64,000 bases of DNA from contig NC_021237.1 of NCBI RefSeq assembly GCF_000397205.1, positions 4,341,001-4,405,000 on the forward strand, read 5' to 3'. Position numbers and translations under genes: made by a program. Of the stretch, positions 61,123 through 64,000 are shown one piece after another. This DNA comes from Pseudomonas protegens CHA0. GTDB taxonomy: Bacteria; Pseudomonadota; Gammaproteobacteria; Pseudomonadales; Pseudomonadaceae. Position 1 is the stretch's first letter; each line of letters begins with the position of its first letter. Under the pieces are notes generated by a model. It had not been told where the DNA came from. It ran no database searches and worked only from the letters and a program-made list of their open reading frames with translations.

Positions 61123-62483
61123 TGCACGGCCTCCACGTCGATCCGGCGAGAGGCTTCAAGCTCCAGGGCCGCGAGCAGGGTTTGCTGCCAGTACTTGTGC
61201 TGCATCACGAACAGGCCTTCGTCCTCGGTGCGCACCCCGCTGAGGATCGGTTGCAGGTCGATTTCTTTCGCTGCGTCGTCCGCGCCCTGGACCCAATGCT
61301 CGGCGCCGCGGGACATGTCGTTCCAGGCCGTGGTGCTGCCCTGGTAGCCGAGCTGGCAGGAGCGGAATTCCTCCAGGTCGTCGGGGGTGGCCATGCCGCT
61401 GACGTTGAAGAAGTCTTCGTACTGGCGGATGCGCCGGGCCCGGGCTTCGTCGCTCTCGCCCTTGGGGGCGATGCAGTAGATGGTGATTTCGGTGCGGTCC
61501 ACGGAGATCGGCCGGGCGATGCGGATCTGCGAGCTGAACTGGTCCATCAGGTAGAGGTTCGGATACAGGCACAGGTTGCGCGAGTTCTCGATCATCCAGT
61601 CGGCGCGGGCCTGGCCAAAGTCCCGGGCCAGCTCGTCGCGGCGCTCGTAGAGCGGGCGGTCTTCGGGGTTGGACCAGCGGGTCCAGAGCAGCATGTGGCC
61701 CTTATCAAAGGAGTAGAAACCGCCGCCCTGCTTGGCCCAGCTGCCGGCGCTCATGGTGCGGATGTCTTCCCCGGCCTCGCGCTGCTTGCGCTGGTTCTGG
61801 GTGGCGGCGTAGTTCCAGTGCACCGAGCTGACGTGGTAGCCGTCGGCGCCGTTCTCGGCGGTGAGCTTCCAGTTGCCTTCGTAGATGTAGCTGGAGGAGC
61901 CGCGCAGCACTTCCAGGCCGTCGGCGGACTGGTCGACGATCATGTCGATGATCTTCGCCGACTCCCCCAGGTGCTCCACCAGCGGCAGCACGTCGGGGTT
62001 GAGGCTGCCGAACAGGAAGCCACGGTAGGACTCGAAGCGCGCGACGCGGGTCAGGTCGTGGGAGCCTTCGCAGTTGAAGCTGGCCGGGTAGCCGGCGGCG
62101 GCCGGGTCCTTGACCTTGAGCAGCTTGCCGGTGTTGTTGAAGGTCCAGCCGTGGAACGGGCAGGTGAAGGAGGCCTTGTTGCCGGTCTTGTGCCGGCAAA
62201 GCATGGCGCCGCGATGGCTGCAGGCGTTGATGAAGGCGTTGAGCTCGCCGTTCTTGTTGCGGGCAATGAAGATCGATTGCCGGCCCATGGTGGTGCTGTA
62301 GTAGTCGTTGGGATTGGGGATCTGGCTGTCGTGGGCCAGGTACAGCCAGTTGCCTTCGAAGATGTGCTGCATCTCCAGGTCGAACAGCCGGGGGTCGGTG
62401 AACATCTCCCGCTTGCAGCGGTAGACGCCCTGGTCGGGGTCTTCTTCAAGCAGGGAATGCAGGTATTCGGGTCGCAGGGACAT
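61119..62483 (-). CDS. benA: Benzoate 1,2-dioxygenase large (alpha) subunit BenA
   Basis: A 454-residue Rieske oxygenase subunit converting benzoate, O2 and NADH-derived electrons to the cis-1,2-diol carboxylate. The Rieske ligands are C88 and H90 (ACSHRG) and C108 and H111 (CPFHGW). The mononuclear iron site is in [17 protein letters not shown]. Start 62483 ([11 protein letters not shown]) has GGAGG nine bases upstream. First gene of the operon, with the BenR operator just upstream. Confidence 0.96.
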   Translation of the reverse strand: MSLRPEYLHSLLEEDPDQGVYRCKREMFTDPRLFDLEMQHIFEGNWLYLAHDSQIPNPNDYYSTTMGRQSIFIARNKNGELNAFINACSHRGAMLCRHKTGNKASFTCPFHGWTFNNTGKLLKVKDPAAAGYPASFNCEGSHDLTRVARFESYRGFLFGSLNPDVLPLVEHLGESAKIIDMIVDQSADGLEVLRGSSSYIYEGNWKLTAENGADGYHVSSVHWNYAATQNQRKQREAGEDIRTMSAGSWAKQGGGFYSFDKGHMLLWTRWSNPEDRPLYERRDELARDFGQARADWMIENSRNLCLYPNLYLMDQFSSQIRIARPISVDRTEITIYCIAPKGESDEARARRIRQYEDFFNVSGMATPDDLEEFRSCQLGYQGSTTAWNDMSRGAEHWVQGADDAAKEIDLQPILSGVRTEDEGLFVMQHKYWQQTLLAALELEASRRIDVEAVQ

Positions 62484-62546
62484 GGCCGCCGCCTCCATTG
62501 TTTTTATTCAGGCAGGGCCATGCTAGGGCGGGCTTGGAACGGGCAA

Positions 62547-62582
62547 TAGCCAATGCGTGCAGACCTGTATCCGTTTTCTGCA
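62547..62582 (-). promoter_or_regulatory. BenR/XylS operator of the ben promoter
   Basis: On the minus strand two direct repeats match the XylS/BenR box TGCA-N6-GGNTA: TGCAGAAAACGGATA (62582 to 62568) and, six bases further, TGCACGCATTGGCTA (62561 to 62547). Repeat structure and six-base spacing are those of the Pm and Pben operators. The proximal repeat would overlap the -35 position of the benA promoter. This makes activation by BenR with benzoate very likely. Confidence 0.9.
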
Positions 62583-62602
62583 AAAGCACCGACGGTGGGT
62601 TG

Positions 62603-62686
62603 TGTAGGAGCCGGCTTGCCGGCGAAGAGGCCCCTGGGTGGGGCGCTGAGCCTGCCAACCCCTTCGCTGGCAAGCCAGCTCCTACA
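62603..62686. repeat. REP inverted pair between benA and benR
   Basis: GTAGGAGCCGGCTTGCCGGC and CTTCGCTGGCAAGCCAGCTC in opposite orientation lie just upstream of the operator and after the benR stop, insulating the two transcripts. Confidence 0.8.
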
Positions 62687-62705
62687 AGAGGCCGATGCCA
62701 GAGGA

Positions 62706-63662
62706 TCAGTGCCGACGCTTGAGGGTGTCGGAGGGCAGTTCGCCGTATTGCTGGCGGTAGCTTTGGGCAAAACGCCCAAGGTGCAGGAAGCCGAAATCCA
62801 GGGCCAGTTCGGTGACGTTGCGCACCGGGCTGTGCGGGTCGCTGAGGCAGGCGTGCACCCGTTGCAGTTTCTGCTGGCGGATGTAGTTCTTCGGCGTGGT
62901 GCGGGCGTTGCGCTCGAACAGCGCGTACAACGAGCGCAGGCTCATGCGCGCCTGTTGCGCCAGTTCTTCGCAGCCGATGTCGTGCTTGAGGTTGCGTTCG
63001 ATGTAGTCGGCAATCCGTTCGAAGGTCGCCGCCGAGGCGCCCAGGGCACCGCGCTGCACGTTGGTCTGCATCAGCCCCAGCAGTTTGCCCACCAGGATGT
63101 GCGCGTAGTGCTCCTGGACCTTGGGCATGCTTTCCAGGGCTTCGGCTTCCTGGCACAGCAGGCTCAGCAAGGGCACGAAGCCTTCCAGTTCCTGCAGTTG
63201 GTAGCGCTGGCGCAGAAAGCGCACGCCCTGCCCCGGGTACTGCCAGCGCTGTTCCTGGCAGGCGTTTTCCAGCAGGCGGGTGGGAATCTTGATGATGAAT
63301 TTTTCGCAGTCGTCGGAATAGGTCAGGTCCACCGGGTCGTCGGGGTTGATCAGCAGCAGTTCCCCCGGGGCGAAGTAGTGCTCCTGGCCCGGGCCACGCC
63401 ACCGGCAGTGGCCCCGCAGCAGTACTTGCAGGTGGTAGATGCTTTCCAGGGCCGGCGAGGTGACGCGCACGCTGGCGCCGTAGCTGATGCTGCACAAATC
63501 CAGGCTGGCCAGGGCCCGGTGCTGCAGGCTGGCCTGGGGATGGCCGGCCCGGGGCAGGCGGATGCAGTGGCTGCCCACGTGCTGATTGACGTAACCGGAT
63601 ACGGCATAGGGATCGGCTTGAACAAACACGCTGCTGCGCTCACTCAACAGATGCATCTGCAT
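62706..63662 (-). CDS. benR: Benzoate-responsive activator BenR
   Basis: A 318-residue AraC-family activator of the XylS/BenR type. The N-terminal ligand-binding half includes FAPGELLLINPDDPVDLTYSDDCEKFIIKIPTRLLE. The C-terminal double helix-turn-helix has GCEELAQQARMSLRSLYALFERNARTTPKNYIRQQKL and VTELALDFGFLHLGRFAQSYRQQYGELPSDTLK, close to XylS. It lies upstream of benA in the same direction, and its target repeats are present at 62547-62582. Confidence 0.92.
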   Translation of the reverse strand: MQMHLLSERSSVFVQADPYAVSGYVNQHVGSHCIRLPRAGHPQASLQHRALASLDLCSISYGASVRVTSPALESIYHLQVLLRGHCRWRGPGQEHYFAPGELLLINPDDPVDLTYSDDCEKFIIKIPTRLLENACQEQRWQYPGQGVRFLRQRYQLQELEGFVPLLSLLCQEAEALESMPKVQEHYAHILVGKLLGLMQTNVQRGALGASAATFERIADYIERNLKHDIGCEELAQQARMSLRSLYALFERNARTTPKNYIRQQKLQRVHACLSDPHSPVRNVTELALDFGFLHLGRFAQSYRQQYGELPSDTLKRRH

Positions 63663-63740
63663 GATCGGGTCACTCTGATGGTTCTTATTGGGTCTGCGCT
63701 TCAGGCACGCAACGCAGTCTCGTCAGGCCCGGCATAACGG

Positions 63741-63775
63741 CAAAAGCCACGGGCACCTGGTCGGTGCTCCGTGGC
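63741..63775 (-). terminator. Rho-independent terminator of the gene at the right edge
   Basis: GCCACGG (63746-63752) pairs with CCGTGGC (63769-63775), extended by GCACC/GGTGC inside, and the minus strand continues with TTTTG. It follows the stop at 63798 and separates that gene from benR. Confidence 0.85.
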
Positions 63776-63797
63776 CGGGCCAGGCACGGTCGGCGCT

Positions 63798-64000
63798 TCA
63801 GTCCTCCAGGGCGCGGACCCGCTCGTGGCGCTGCTGCTCTTGCGGCTGGGCCGAAGATTGCAGGGTGAAGTCGAACTCGATCTCGGCAAAGCGCCCGCTG
63901 ACCCCCAGGGCCTTGGCCCGAGCCTGGTCTTCGCTGAAGGTGATCTGGGCGATCAGCTCGTCGCGAGTGGCGTAGGCAAAATCGTCGTGCAGGTACTGGT
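63798..64000 (-). CDS. C-terminal end of an unidentified protein (cut by window edge)
   Basis: The minus-strand frame, open to the edge, ends in TGA at 63798-63800 and encodes about 66 residues including QYLHDDFAYATRDELIAQITFSEDQARAKALGVSGRF, followed by a charged tail ending ERVRALED. The codon pattern is natural and a terminator follows, so it is a real gene end. Family not recognised. Confidence 0.6.
   Translation of the reverse strand, partial: QYLHDDFAYATRDELIAQITFSEDQARAKALGVSGRFAEIEFDFTLQSSAQPQEQQRHERVRALED

Noticed and set aside
61122..62549. 475-residue plus-strand open frame
   Set aside because: Exactly antisense to benA, whose Rieske and iron motifs are unmistakable.

Overview
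The window looks like chromosomal DNA of a fluorescent Pseudomonas (P. fluorescens/P. protegens type). Three things point that way: the high-GC coding style, two families of Pseudomonas REP elements (inverted pairs near 9.1, 24.3, 27.5, 36.1, 57.8, 59.4 and 62.6 kb), and a benR-benABCD benzoate locus with a textbook XylS/BenR operator. No rRNA, tRNA, CRISPR array or insertion sequence was seen. The species is inference.

Layout. 0-6.4 kb: an HD-domain phosphohydrolase, a probably frameshifted gene, a PseH-like acetyltransferase, allE with a LysR regulator, a small lipoprotein, a zinc-independent L36 paralog (ykgO) with Zur-like and Fur-like boxes in its promoter, and a TPM-domain membrane protein. 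6.4-15 kb: one leftward gene set combining a cystathionine gamma-synthase-like enzyme, an amino-acid permease, a LysR regulator, a divergent threonine synthase-like enzyme, an Lrp regulator, an ACT-less homoserine dehydrogenase and an aldehyde dehydrogenase. It reads best as a homoserine or related amino-acid utilisation cluster. 15-19.5 kb: DinB protein, two tandem YceK-type lipoproteins that seem to lack a normal start codon, an EAL phosphodiesterase, an AraC regulator and a SnoaL-like exported protein. 19.7-24.3 kb: four overlapping signalling genes (two histidine kinases, two response regulators). 24.5-33.2 kb: housekeeping and accessory genes (AraC, bile-acid-symporter family, LRR protein, two small PD-(D/E)XK-like proteins around a CPBP protease, LysE exporter, LysR plus succinate-semialdehyde dehydrogenase). 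33.3-39.4 kb: ribbon-helix-helix protein, TonB siderophore receptor, HigBA-like toxin-antitoxin, a DUF4265-like protein and two exported paralogs.

39.6-50.6 kb is an AT-richer accessory island. It carries qatA-qatB-qatC of the QatABCD anti-phage system without a recognisable qatD. Next comes a two-gene module of a MazG-like nucleotide pyrophosphohydrolase and a nuclease-helicase (DUF2075, Schlafen group 3-like), then a DUF3077/DUF6124-type gene behind a strongly folded leader. Last is an HNH endonuclease gene that has been duplicated together with the 3' end of the neighbouring sulfatase gene. In the second HNH copy the middle has been replaced by about 1 kb carrying an SDR gene.

50.7-64 kb returns to core-like DNA: an LTA-synthase-like sulfatase/membrane protein/sialidase-like operon, cytochrome b561 and PepSY genes divergent from an OmpR-type two-component system, a hypothetical gene, and the ben locus. 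BenR activates benABC(D) through two direct repeats upstream of benA. BenABC dihydroxylates benzoate and BenD dehydrogenates the diol to catechol.
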